From assembly GCA_016285335.1 (NCBI GenBank), contig JAEEQO010000046.1, positions 1-16,664 of the forward strand: 16,664 nt of DNA. Reading direction: 5' to 3'. This DNA comes from Victivallales bacterium. Lineage in GTDB: Bacteria > Verrucomicrobiota > Lentisphaeria > Victivallales > UBA1829. The position numbers and the translations under genes are program-made. Every line of letters starts with the position of its first letter. The stretch's first letter is position 1. The notes under the pieces are model-generated. The model searched no databases. It was given only the letters and a program-made list of their open reading frames with translations, and had not been told where the DNA came from. Shown here piece after piece: positions 7,363 to 13,672 of the stretch.

Positions 7363-8142
7363 TCACAGGTTGGTCGGGATGTCGAGGAAGACGGTCTCGA
7401 TGCCGAATTTCGACTTCACGAGGTCCATGACGGCGAACACGCCGGGGGTCTCGGACCGGTAGTGGCCGAGCGTAAGGATGGCTGTCCCGGTCTCTTTCGC
7501 GGGGTGGAACACCTCGTGCGTGGCCTCGCCGGAAATAAGGCAGTCCACATGGTCCAGCGCGATCTCGTCGAAGAGGTCGGGCCAGGCGCCGCCGCCGGAG
7601 ATCACGCCGACGGTTTCGACCTTCTGCTCCGGGTCGCCGATGATGCGGTACGGCCCGCTCGACGGAAGGGACCTGTCGAGGATTTGAGCGAGCTCGGCGA
7701 CGGTCTTCGGTTCGGGCAGCACGCCCTGGAACCCGATCTGCCTGCCATGGTAGGAGCCGAACGTGCGGCGGTCCGCAAGGCCGATCATGTCCGCGAGGCG
7801 GGCATTGTGGCCGAACCGCGGATGCGCGTCGAGCGGAAGATGGGCGGCATAGAGGGACATGCCGTTTGCCGCAAGCAGTTTGATGCGGTCCGCCAGGATG
7901 CCGTCGATGCGCCGGATGCCGCTCCCCCAGGAAATGCCGTGATGCACGAAAATGAATCCCGCGTCGAGGTCGGCGGCCTTGCAGAAGAGCTCGGCGGACG
8001 CGTCGACCGCGAAAACGGCCTTCGCGACTTCGGCGTCCCCGGTGAACTGGAGCCCGTTGTTGGACGGGTCGTCCGGCCAGCGGTCGAGTTCAAGGATCTG
8101 GTCGAGGAAACCGGCGATGTCATTCCGGGAAGCTGTGTTCAT
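7363..8142 (-). CDS. Nif3-like dinuclear metal centre protein
   Basis: This 259-residue protein belongs to the Nif3/YbgI family. These are ring-shaped hexamers with a two-metal site, often annotated as GTP cyclohydrolase 1 type 2; the cellular role is uncertain. The metal ligands are visible: FVHHG (His67, His68), AAHLPLD (His101, Asp105) and the C-terminal GHYRSE (His227, Glu231). The N-terminal WPDDPSNNGLQ matches the family's W...DN.GLQ pattern. Length fits the short YbgI-like form without the extra inserted domain. The start at 8142 lies 23 bases inside the preceding gene, in another frame, so the two genes are co-transcribed and probably coupled. The ribosome site is weak (GAGACG). The gene ends in a branched terminator. 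Confidence 0.9.
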   Translation of the reverse strand: MNTASRNDIAGFLDQILELDRWPDDPSNNGLQFTGDAEVAKAVFAVDASAELFCKAADLDAGFIFVHHGISWGSGIRRIDGILADRIKLLAANGMSLYAAHLPLDAHPRFGHNARLADMIGLADRRTFGSYHGRQIGFQGVLPEPKTVAELAQILDRSLPSSGPYRIIGDPEQKVETVGVISGGGAWPDLFDEIALDHVDCLISGEATHEVFHPAKETGTAILTLGHYRSETPGVFAVMDLVKSKFGIETVFLDIPTNL

Positions 8143-9076
8143 GGGGCGTCTCTGTCTGAGGTTGTTGGAATCGGTGGATCAGGATCTGCCAGCGCAGTTC
8201 GGCGGCGGATTTCTCCTGAAGGAAGGTTTCGAGCCGGTCGTCAGGGGTGCGGGCGAGCGTGCGGATCTCGTCCGCGGTCATGCGGAACATCGCGGCGTCG
8301 GGGTTGGCGAATTTGAGGTGTTCCAGCTTTGCCCGTGCGGCGAAAAACGTGCGGCGCTCCGGGATGTTCCGGGCGATCAGGAACGAGGGAAACGCAAACG
8401 CGATGATCCAGAAAGGCCAGAGCGGGAGGTTCAGGATGCCGGTGTAAACAATGACCTGCACGACGAGCAGCAGGACGACCGGGATCAGGAACGCGATCGC
8501 GTCCCATTCGCGGCGGAAACAGTTCCCGCTCCAGCGGCGGAACGCACTGGCCGAGGTCATGTAGGCGAAATGCTCCTCGTAGGTCTCGTCCTCCATGCAG
8601 CCGCGGACGGCATGGCAGAGCTCATGCGCCAGAAGTTCGTCGCGGCGGTAGATGAACCATTTCGGCTTGCTGCGGAAACCGCGCCGCAGAAAAAAGACCG
8701 GGAAACCGGACTCCGTGATGACCGTGCAGCCGCCCCACAGGAGCCCCAGCCCGCGCGCAGGAAAGAACGCCGGCACCCAGTCGGCGCGGAATCCGAAGAG
8801 TTTTTCCGTCTTCTCCGCCGCCTCGGAGATGATCGCGGCATCCATCGGCTCCACAGCGCCGACCTTGAACCCGACTTCGTCCTCCAGCCGCTGCGCCCCC
8901 GCGTCTCCATCGGCACAGAGGTCGAACCGGGCTCGGGTGCGGAGGAGTTCGTCGATCCTGGCGGAAAACGACTCGAGCGTTTCCCCGGGCGCGGCGATCA
9001 GCCCGTGCGAATCAAGATCGTACGGAGTGCTCGGATCGTCCCAGTCGACGGACCAGGGTTCTTTGCCGTTGAACAT
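8120..9076 (-). CDS. Membrane protein with HELCH metalloprotease-like motif
   Basis: This protein of about 318 residues starts MFNGKEPWSVDWDDPSTPYD. The centre holds RRDELLAHELCHAVRGCMED, in which His151, Glu152 and His155 form an HExxH zinc-protease signature. Acidic residues follow at 162-168 (EDETYEE), one of which could be a third ligand. Two membrane helices lie at about 193-214 and 217-235, after the motif. The remaining C terminus is helical and charged. I cannot name the family; I recall similar LAHE-VHAAR sequences in proteins of chlamydia-like PVC bacteria, but that is unverified. A GTG at 9079 directly before the ATG is an alternative start; AAAGG serves both. No promoter is visible upstream, so it may be read from the 9149-10918 gene. 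Its end overlaps the Nif3-like gene. Peptidase activity is an inference from the motif alone. Confidence 0.8.
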   Translation of the reverse strand: MFNGKEPWSVDWDDPSTPYDLDSHGLIAAPGETLESFSARIDELLRTRARFDLCADGDAGAQRLEDEVGFKVGAVEPMDAAIISEAAEKTEKLFGFRADWVPAFFPARGLGLLWGGCTVITESGFPVFFLRRGFRSKPKWFIYRRDELLAHELCHAVRGCMEDETYEEHFAYMTSASAFRRWSGNCFRREWDAIAFLIPVVLLLVVQVIVYTGILNLPLWPFWIIAFAFPSFLIARNIPERRTFFAARAKLEHLKFANPDAAMFRMTADEIRTLARTPDDRLETFLQEKSAAELRWQILIHRFQQPQTETPHEHSFPE

Positions 9077-9097
9077 CACGCGAAAACCTTTCTGAAG

Positions 9098-9148
9098 AAA
9101 AACGGGGCGGGAAATGCGGAACGGGCGCGTCCGTTCCCAGACGGGAAC
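9098..9148 (-). terminator. Competing hairpins after the repeat-protein gene
   Basis: Directly after the stop at 9149 the minus strand can form GTTCCC-loop-GGGAAC (9133-9148) or GGAACGG-loop-CCGTTCC (9118-9137). These two share the bases at 9133-9137 and so exclude each other. A five-base run of T follows on the minus strand (9098-9102), some 15 bases after the second stem. This could be a terminator or partial attenuator before the HELCH gene. Confidence 0.4.
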
Positions 9149-10918
9149 TCACGCCAGCATGTTCTGCCAGGCAGCCTTGCCGTCCGGTTCGTCCACAAGG
9201 CCGGCCCCGGATGCGGCGGCGAGGGCTTCTTCCAATCCGTTTTGCGCGAAGCTCAGTTCATCCCGTGTGTTCAAGCTGTCCGTGATGCAGGATTCAAGGC
9301 TTTCGCCCGCCAGCCAGGTGCATGCGTCTGAGTTGAGCACGACGTTGTAGTATGCCGAGCCGCCTTTCTTCGCGTTCGTGGATTCCATGGAGATGAAGTA
9401 ATTGCCGGCCCCCAGCGAAAGCCGTTTTGTCACCGCGGTGTATTTGTATTCCGTGGCGTCCTTGTCCTTGGCCTTTTTGAGTTTGGTCGTCTGCAACGCC
9501 TTCAGCGTTTGTTTACCGCCTTTCTTCTGGATCAGGCTGTAGATGACGAACTTCGCGGCGTCCGAGGAATTCATGGAGAAGCTGACCGAAGCGTCCTGTT
9601 CCAAGATAATCTTTGCGAAGTCGACGGCATCGCCGAGCCCGACGAAGTTGTCGAAAGAATCCTTGCTGACGTCGTTGATGTCGAGGTAGACCTCCTTCGT
9701 TTCGGCCGTGATCTTCGTCGTCACCATCGGCGCATCGTTCAGGCCTTGCGTCTTTTCGTACACCCAGTCGTTCGACCCGTCGTCGCAGTCGACGTGGAAG
9801 ACGCTCGCCGAACCGACTTTCACCGAGAAGTCCGCATTCGTGCCCTTCGCGGCGCTGACGGCTTCCGCCTGAAGGTAATACGTCCCTTTTGCCAGCGGGA
9901 CGCCGCCGAATTCGATGTCTTTTCCGAAAGACTTCTTCGCGCTGACGGTCTTGGATGTCACCTTTTTCTCCTTCTTCCGGCCTCTCGAGTCGGTGGTGAC
10001 CTGGATCAGCGAGATCTTGACCTTGTCGGTCGTATTCACGGCGAACGTGTATTTCCCGTCGTAAAGGAAATCGACCTGACGCAGGGAAACGGTGTCGCCG
10101 AGGCCGACCCATCCGTTCGCGATGAGGGTGCGGGGAGCGTCCAGGACCGTCACGGTGTAGCGGTCTGAGTTCTTCGAAACCAGGGCGATGCTGTTGTCGT
10201 CGTAGTCGGACTTATAGAAGACGTCCCCGGTGATCTCAAACGTGATCTTGTCCGCCGTTTTCTGGTTGTCGGTGCTCATGATGAGAACCGTGTAATTGTC
10301 TTTCGTGAGGACAACAGATTTGGAATTGAACTTGCCGTTCTTGACCGTGACCGAGAAGATCCTCTGGCTATGGGAATTGTACAGATCGATCCTGGCGTTG
10401 ACCTTTTTCCCCGCCTCGGAGCCGATGAAGTTGCCGGAGAAGACGTATTTGCCGTAACTGAGCTGATAGCTCCCTCCGCAGTCGAGGTGGTACGTGTCGC
10501 CGCCGAGAAAGGAGGTGAAGAACGACCCGCGGCCGGTGTCCTCCACGTTGAACGCGAGCTTGCAGTAGTTGTTCGCGGGGACCTCGTCCTCCTTCTGGGT
10601 GACGAGCGCCATTTCGAGCAGATGGGTCCCGGCGGAAAAACTCCCGAGTTCCAGGTTCATGACAGGTCTCCAGGAATCGGGCTGAAGCGGGTCCACTTCG
10701 ATGGTGCGGTAGAACTCGCCGTCGATGTAGATGGGCACATAGCATGTGTCGGATTGGAGTTCTCCGAAATTGCCCGTTCCGAAGCTCAGGTAGAGGTTCT
10801 GGTAATCGGGGAGCGCCTGATACTCGACGGTCTCGTCGTTTTCGATGGCGGCAGCCGTAATGATCACGCCGTCATACCATTGCGTCGGCTTGCAGAAACC
10901 AAGGTCGTATTGAGACAT
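9149..10918 (-). CDS. Surface-type beta-repeat protein without signal peptide
   Basis: The 589-residue protein starts MSQYDLGFCKPTQWYDGVII. Residues about 1-127 look like a CARDB-type beta-sandwich (FNV at its end, GTHLLEMALV strand). A beta-rich segment follows to about 260. Two related repeats of roughly 100 residues then begin at GWVGLGD (269-275) and NFVGLGD (424-430). Each continues with strands, a Lys-rich loop and a closing AKGTNADFSVKVG or AKKGGSAYYNVVLN segment. I recall this repeat from large surface or secreted proteins of Victivallis-like Lentisphaerota. No signal peptide, lipobox, membrane helix or autotransporter barrel is present. A TGA lies in frame one codon before the lysine codon preceding the ATG, so the N terminus cannot extend. 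The ribosome site is weak (GGTGA). It may be a truncated relative of a larger exported protein, or be exported by another route. Role: perhaps adhesion or binding, unproven. Confidence 0.8.
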   Translation of the reverse strand: MSQYDLGFCKPTQWYDGVIITAAAIENDETVEYQALPDYQNLYLSFGTGNFGELQSDTCYVPIYIDGEFYRTIEVDPLQPDSWRPVMNLELGSFSAGTHLLEMALVTQKEDEVPANNYCKLAFNVEDTGRGSFFTSFLGGDTYHLDCGGSYQLSYGKYVFSGNFIGSEAGKKVNARIDLYNSHSQRIFSVTVKNGKFNSKSVVLTKDNYTVLIMSTDNQKTADKITFEITGDVFYKSDYDDNSIALVSKNSDRYTVTVLDAPRTLIANGWVGLGDTVSLRQVDFLYDGKYTFAVNTTDKVKISLIQVTTDSRGRKKEKKVTSKTVSAKKSFGKDIEFGGVPLAKGTYYLQAEAVSAAKGTNADFSVKVGSASVFHVDCDDGSNDWVYEKTQGLNDAPMVTTKITAETKEVYLDINDVSKDSFDNFVGLGDAVDFAKIILEQDASVSFSMNSSDAAKFVIYSLIQKKGGKQTLKALQTTKLKKAKDKDATEYKYTAVTKRLSLGAGNYFISMESTNAKKGGSAYYNVVLNSDACTWLAGESLESCITDSLNTRDELSFAQNGLEEALAAASGAGLVDEPDGKAAWQNMLA

Positions 10919-10970
10919 TTTTCACCGTATTCAGTTTGAATGTTGAAAGTTGTAACCGTTGCTTATCGGA

Positions 10971-11063
10971 TGCGGTGTGCGCGAGCGGATGCCGCGCGCG
11001 ATTTCGTCACCGTTTGCGGTGCGCGAACGGAAGCCGCGCACGATTCCGTCACCGCTTGCGGTG
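10971..11063. repeat. 42-44 bp tandem repeat, two copies plus a fragment
   Basis: Copies start with TGCGGTG at 10971 (44 bp), 11015 (42 bp) and 11057 (partial, ending at the stop codon of the next gene). They share TGCGGTG, CGCGA-CGGA, GCCGCGC, CGATT-CGTCACCG and differ at a few single bases and by a two-base gap. Each junction makes a small hairpin (CACCG-CAAA-CGGTG). The array lies between two minus-strand genes, just before the weakly initiated repeat-protein gene. Confidence 0.8.
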
Positions 11064-11684
11064 TCAGCCATTGTGCAGGATAAACTGGAATTCGTTCTGC
11101 GCTTCGTGCATGGCGCGGACGAATTCGCCGATGGTGGCGTCTTCCTCGGCCGTAAGATGCTGCTCCACGATGCCGCTGAAGAAGGTCTGTTCCGCGGCGT
11201 CGGCGAACTTGTCGAAATCGTCGCGAATGCGGATGAGTTCATCGGTCGGGATCTCGCTGATGTTTTCGCGCATGATCTCCAGGCCGTTCTGAACGAAGAG
11301 CACCGTCTGGTGCATCTGCTGGTTCAGGCGGAAACGCTCCTCCGGCGGCAGGGCGCGGTATTCCTCCAGCCCCTTGATGAGCTCTTCCTCGAACTCCTCG
11401 GGCGTCGGCACCTGGCCGAAATCGTCGCTGTCCGGCAGCAGACGCCTCACGTCGGCGCGATCCGCCCGCCCGCGGAAACCGCCTCCGCCGCCACCGCGTC
11501 TCTGGCGCCGGCGCGGACGGTCCTGTCTCGGCTGCTCCTCTTCCTGAGGCTCCTCGACGACCGTGACTTCCGGTTCCGGTTTCTTGTTATGCGCGTTGAT
11601 CGTGAGGATCACGGCGCTCGCGGCGGATATGATGCAGGCACAGATGGCCATGGAATACAGGGCTGTCCTGGTTTTCTGGTTCAT
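11064..11684 (-). CDS. Membrane-anchored protein with Arg/Gly tract, unknown
   Basis: I do not recognise this 206-residue protein. It has a single N-terminal membrane helix (about 8-30, MAICACIISAASAVILTI) and then an acidic linker (PEPEVTVVEEPQEEEQ, 36-51). A strongly basic Arg/Gly tract (about 53-80, including RPRRRQRRGGGGGGFRGR) follows. The rest (about 95-206) is predicted helical and acidic, with LPPEERFRLNQQMHQ and HLTAEEDATIGEFVRAMHEA. The layout suggests an anchored helical domain on a charged stalk; whether it faces the cytoplasm or periplasm is unclear. The start at 11684 has AAGGGG seven bases upstream. A TTGAAA/TATATT promoter lies 50-80 bases upstream. A short tandem repeat begins right after its stop codon. 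Confidence 0.75.
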   Translation of the reverse strand: MNQKTRTALYSMAICACIISAASAVILTINAHNKKPEPEVTVVEEPQEEEQPRQDRPRRRQRRGGGGGGFRGRADRADVRRLLPDSDDFGQVPTPEEFEEELIKGLEEYRALPPEERFRLNQQMHQTVLFVQNGLEIMRENISEIPTDELIRIRDDFDKFADAAEQTFFSGIVEQHLTAEEDATIGEFVRAMHEAQNEFQFILHNG

Positions 11685-11734
11685 GTCTGACCCCTTCCTG
11701 ATACAAAAGCAGCTTATTATTTCGAAATCCTAGA

Positions 11735-11762
11735 AATATAGCATCTCCGAACAGCATTTCAA
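11735..11762 (-). promoter_or_regulatory. Promoter for the 11064-11684 gene
   Basis: On the minus strand TTGAAA (11757-11762) and TATATT (11735-11740) are 16 bp apart, the same form as the promoter at 1385-1412. Transcription would start near 11728. Confidence 0.65.
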
Positions 11763-11833
11763 GTGCGGACCGGTGTTTTCTTTATAAAAAATGCGGATGC
11801 GGACACGGGAAACGTTTCGGTCAGGAGTTCGAA

Positions 11834-11850
11834 GACGCCGGAACGGCGTC
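11834..11850 (-). terminator. Hairpin just after the M50 protease gene
   Basis: GACGCCG, a three-base loop and CGGCGTC form a perfect 7 bp stem five bases beyond the stop codon at 11856-11858. No T-tract follows on the minus strand, so it may stabilise the mRNA end or help factor-dependent termination instead. Confidence 0.35.
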
Positions 11851-11855
11851 ATCCT

Positions 11856-12506
11856 TCACTCCGCACCGAACAGGGCCGGCGCAAGTTCCATAAGATTGAA
11901 CGCCAACAGGAAAATACGGCCGCTCAGGAAAAGAAACAGAAAGATCAGGAAGATCGTGACGCCCTTGGCGAACTCGGAGGAGAACGATTTCATGCGCGGG
12001 ACATATTCCGTCAGCGCGGCCCATCCGTCGAGCCCGGGGACCGGGAGCAGATTGAAGATGCAGAGGAAGGCGTTGTAGCAGCCGAGAATGAGGAAAAACT
12101 CCATGATCGTCTGCCCGGCGCCCTCGTTTTCCACGAGATAGCTGATCCGCGGAAAGAGAAACCCGAAGAAGAAAAAACCGATCAGGAAGAGCCCGAGGTT
12201 CGTCGCGGGACCTGCCAGGGCGACGATCGCCGGCGCATGGCGGTTCCTCGCCCGCAGGACATAATTGTCGACCGGCACCGCCCCCCAGGCGAACCCGAGG
12301 ACCAGAAACATGATGATCGAAAACGGCCCCATCTGCTTCAGCGGGTTCAGGGTCAGGTGGCCGCGATCGGCGGCAGTCGTGTCGCCGAACTTCATGGCGG
12401 TCCACGCATGGAAGAATTCGTGCAGGCAGATGGAGAAGACCACGACAAGCGTGATCATGCAGAAAGTCTTCGGTTCCGTGAAAGCCCGTGTGATGAAAAG
12501 ATTCAT
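11856..12506 (-). CDS. M50 family (site-2 protease) membrane peptidase
   Basis: This 216-residue, strongly hydrophobic protein is a short member of the M50 family of intramembrane zinc proteases. The HExxH motif is HEFFH (29-33) inside the first long membrane helix. The third metal ligand is Asp160 in NLLPVPGLDGW, the family's NxxPxPxxDG motif. GPATNLGLF (99-107) is also typical. Four to six membrane helices are visible and there is no PDZ domain. Such minimal forms cleave membrane-anchored substrates, but the substrate here is unknown. The start at 12506 lies six bases after the stop of the ldcA-like gene, and its ribosome site (AAAGG) is in that gene's last codons, so the two are translated from one mRNA. 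The N terminus lacks a long extra region. Confidence 0.9.
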   Translation of the reverse strand: MNLFITRAFTEPKTFCMITLVVVFSICLHEFFHAWTAMKFGDTTAADRGHLTLNPLKQMGPFSIIMFLVLGFAWGAVPVDNYVLRARNRHAPAIVALAGPATNLGLFLIGFFFFGFLFPRISYLVENEGAGQTIMEFFLILGCYNAFLCIFNLLPVPGLDGWAALTEYVPRMKSFSSEFAKGVTIFLIFLFLFLSGRIFLLAFNLMELAPALFGAE

Positions 12507-12512
12507 GGTGGA

Positions 12513-13418
12513 TCACGCCTTTGAGTTTGTGAGAGGAACGATCTCGGCCGGTTCGCCGAGGCGGTACGAGCATTTCGGGTGTTCGTGCCCGAACGCGAGC
12601 CCTCGGAACACCGGTTTTCCGGTCTGCGCGGCGAAATCCCGCAGGAGACGCCGTATCTGCGGCTTCGGGCCGCATTTCGTGAAATACCCGAACACGACCG
12701 CGGCGGCCTGTTCGATGATGCCCGCCTGGATCAGGTGCGTCAGGTGGCGGTCCAGCACGCGCGCCTCCTCATGGACATCCTCCAGCGCGAGGACGACACC
12801 CTTCAGGTCCGGCATCCATGGCGTGCCGCAGAGCGTGGTCATGACCGTGAGGTTGGAAAGGACAAGCGGACCGGAGACGGGCGAAGCGGCGGCGCGGTCG
12901 CCGATCGCTTCGAGCCTGAACTTGCGCGGCATGGAGCGTTTCCGCAGGACGGTGCGGAAGGATTCCCTCGCCGCGGGCCGCGCCATCGCCTCGGGGAGGC
13001 CGTCGGACATTGGAGCGCAGACGGGGATCCCGGCATGGTTCGCGAGCATAGCAAGGTGAAGCGCGGAAATGTCGCTGTACCCGTAGACCGGCAGGTTCCG
13101 TTCGCGGAGGAGGTCGAAATCGAGCTTCGGCAGGATGTGCGCGCTGCCGAATCCGCCGCGCGTGCACAGGATGAGGTCGATCTTCGGGTCGTTCAGCAGA
13201 GCATGGAAATCCGCCAGACGGGATTCCGGCGTGCCGCAGCAGTATTTCATCGGGCCGCGTTTGAGCGCATTCGGGGCGAGGACGGTCTTCACGCCGCAGG
13301 TATCCTCCAGAAAACGCCGCGCCTCCGCGATCCGGGCGGCATCGGGCAGGCTGGCGGGCGACGTCAGGCCGACGGTTCGGACCGAGGCGGGGAAAAGGCG
13401 TTCCTGTTTTACTGACAT
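12513..13418 (-). CDS. ldcA: LD-carboxypeptidase, S66 family
   Basis: The 301-residue protein belongs to peptidase family S66, represented by LdcA (murein tetrapeptide carboxypeptidase) and microcin C7 resistance MccF. LdcA removes the terminal D-Ala from murein tetrapeptides during cytoplasmic peptidoglycan recycling. The catalytic triad is visible: nucleophile Ser115 in VYGYSDIS, Glu213 in ALEDVHEE and His278 in AFGHEH. CTRGGFGSAHILPKLD (85-100) is the conserved family segment before the nucleophile, and there is no signal peptide, in keeping with a cytoplasmic place. The start at 13418 has AAGGA about ten bases upstream. A good promoter lies 40-70 bases upstream, and the M50 gene follows six bases downstream. 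An MccF-like peptide-antibiotic resistance role cannot be excluded, but the context favours cell-wall turnover. Confidence 0.9.
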   Translation of the reverse strand: MSVKQERLFPASVRTVGLTSPASLPDAARIAEARRFLEDTCGVKTVLAPNALKRGPMKYCCGTPESRLADFHALLNDPKIDLILCTRGGFGSAHILPKLDFDLLRERNLPVYGYSDISALHLAMLANHAGIPVCAPMSDGLPEAMARPAARESFRTVLRKRSMPRKFRLEAIGDRAAASPVSGPLVLSNLTVMTTLCGTPWMPDLKGVVLALEDVHEEARVLDRHLTHLIQAGIIEQAAAVVFGYFTKCGPKPQIRRLLRDFAAQTGKPVFRGLAFGHEHPKCSYRLGEPAEIVPLTNSKA

Positions 13419-13459
13419 GAGGCGGATTCCTTGTGTTAGGAGAAATAACGATCAAAAAT

Positions 13460-13488
13460 ACTATAGCTCTTCGGATGTTTTTTTGCAA
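13460..13488 (-). promoter_or_regulatory. Promoter for the ldcA-M50 operon
   Basis: On the minus strand TTGCAA (13483-13488) and TATAGT (13460-13465) are spaced by 17 bp. Transcription would start near 13453, about 35 bases before the ldcA start. Confidence 0.65.
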
Positions 13489-13501
13489 CCCTGGCCGTCA
13501 A

Positions 13502-13528
13502 TTTTCCGGGAAAAACACCGTGTTTTCC
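13502..13528 (-). terminator. Possible terminator hairpins before the ldcA promoter
   Basis: Two overlapping AT-rich palindromes lie here: TTTTCC-G-GGAAAA (13502-13514) and GGAAAA..CACCGTG..TTTTCC (about 13509-13528). Read on the minus strand each ends in a T-run within its stem. The position between the helicase gene and the ldcA promoter suits a terminator, but the structures are weak. Confidence 0.35.
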
Positions 13529-13548
13529 GCAAACGGGCACGAGGGTGT

Positions 13549-13576
13549 TCACAGCAGTTCCGGCGTGGTCTCCGGG
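13549..13576 (-). repeat. Degenerate copy of the helicase gene's 3' end
   Basis: These 28 bases match 23 of 28 positions of 13673-13700, the last codons and stop of the large helicase gene. Read on the minus strand in the same phase they encode PETTPELL and a stop, compared with PETTPTLL and a stop in the real gene. The two copies are 124 bases apart and flank a group of hairpins. Confidence 0.75.
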
Positions 13577-13663
13577 GGAGGCATAGCCTCCACTGCGGCA
13601 GTGCCCGGCTTCGCTCGGGCACACACTGCATGTGTTGAACAATGCTTGGCTTCGTTCAAGCAC
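13577..13663. repeat. Cluster of three mini-hairpins with shared CTTCG loops
   Basis: Three hairpins follow each other: GGAGGC-ATA-GCCTCC (13577-13591), GTGCCCG-GCTTCGCT-CGGGCAC (13601-13622) and TGCTTG-GCTTCGTT-CAAGCA (13643-13662). The last two keep the GGCTTCGyTC tip while their stems differ by paired changes, so structure rather than sequence is conserved. On the minus strand the tips read (G/A)CGAAGC. Confidence 0.75.
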
Positions 13664-13672
13664 GGGGGAGAA

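Noticed and set aside
10971..11063. A CRISPR array
   Set aside because: The copies are directly adjacent with no unique spacers and only two are complete.
10931..11242. A 103-codon minus-strand frame whose end encodes a repeated RGFRSRT/RGIRSRT peptide
   Set aside because: The first part is a shadow of the 11064-11684 gene, and the peptide repeat simply reflects translation of the DNA tandem repeat.
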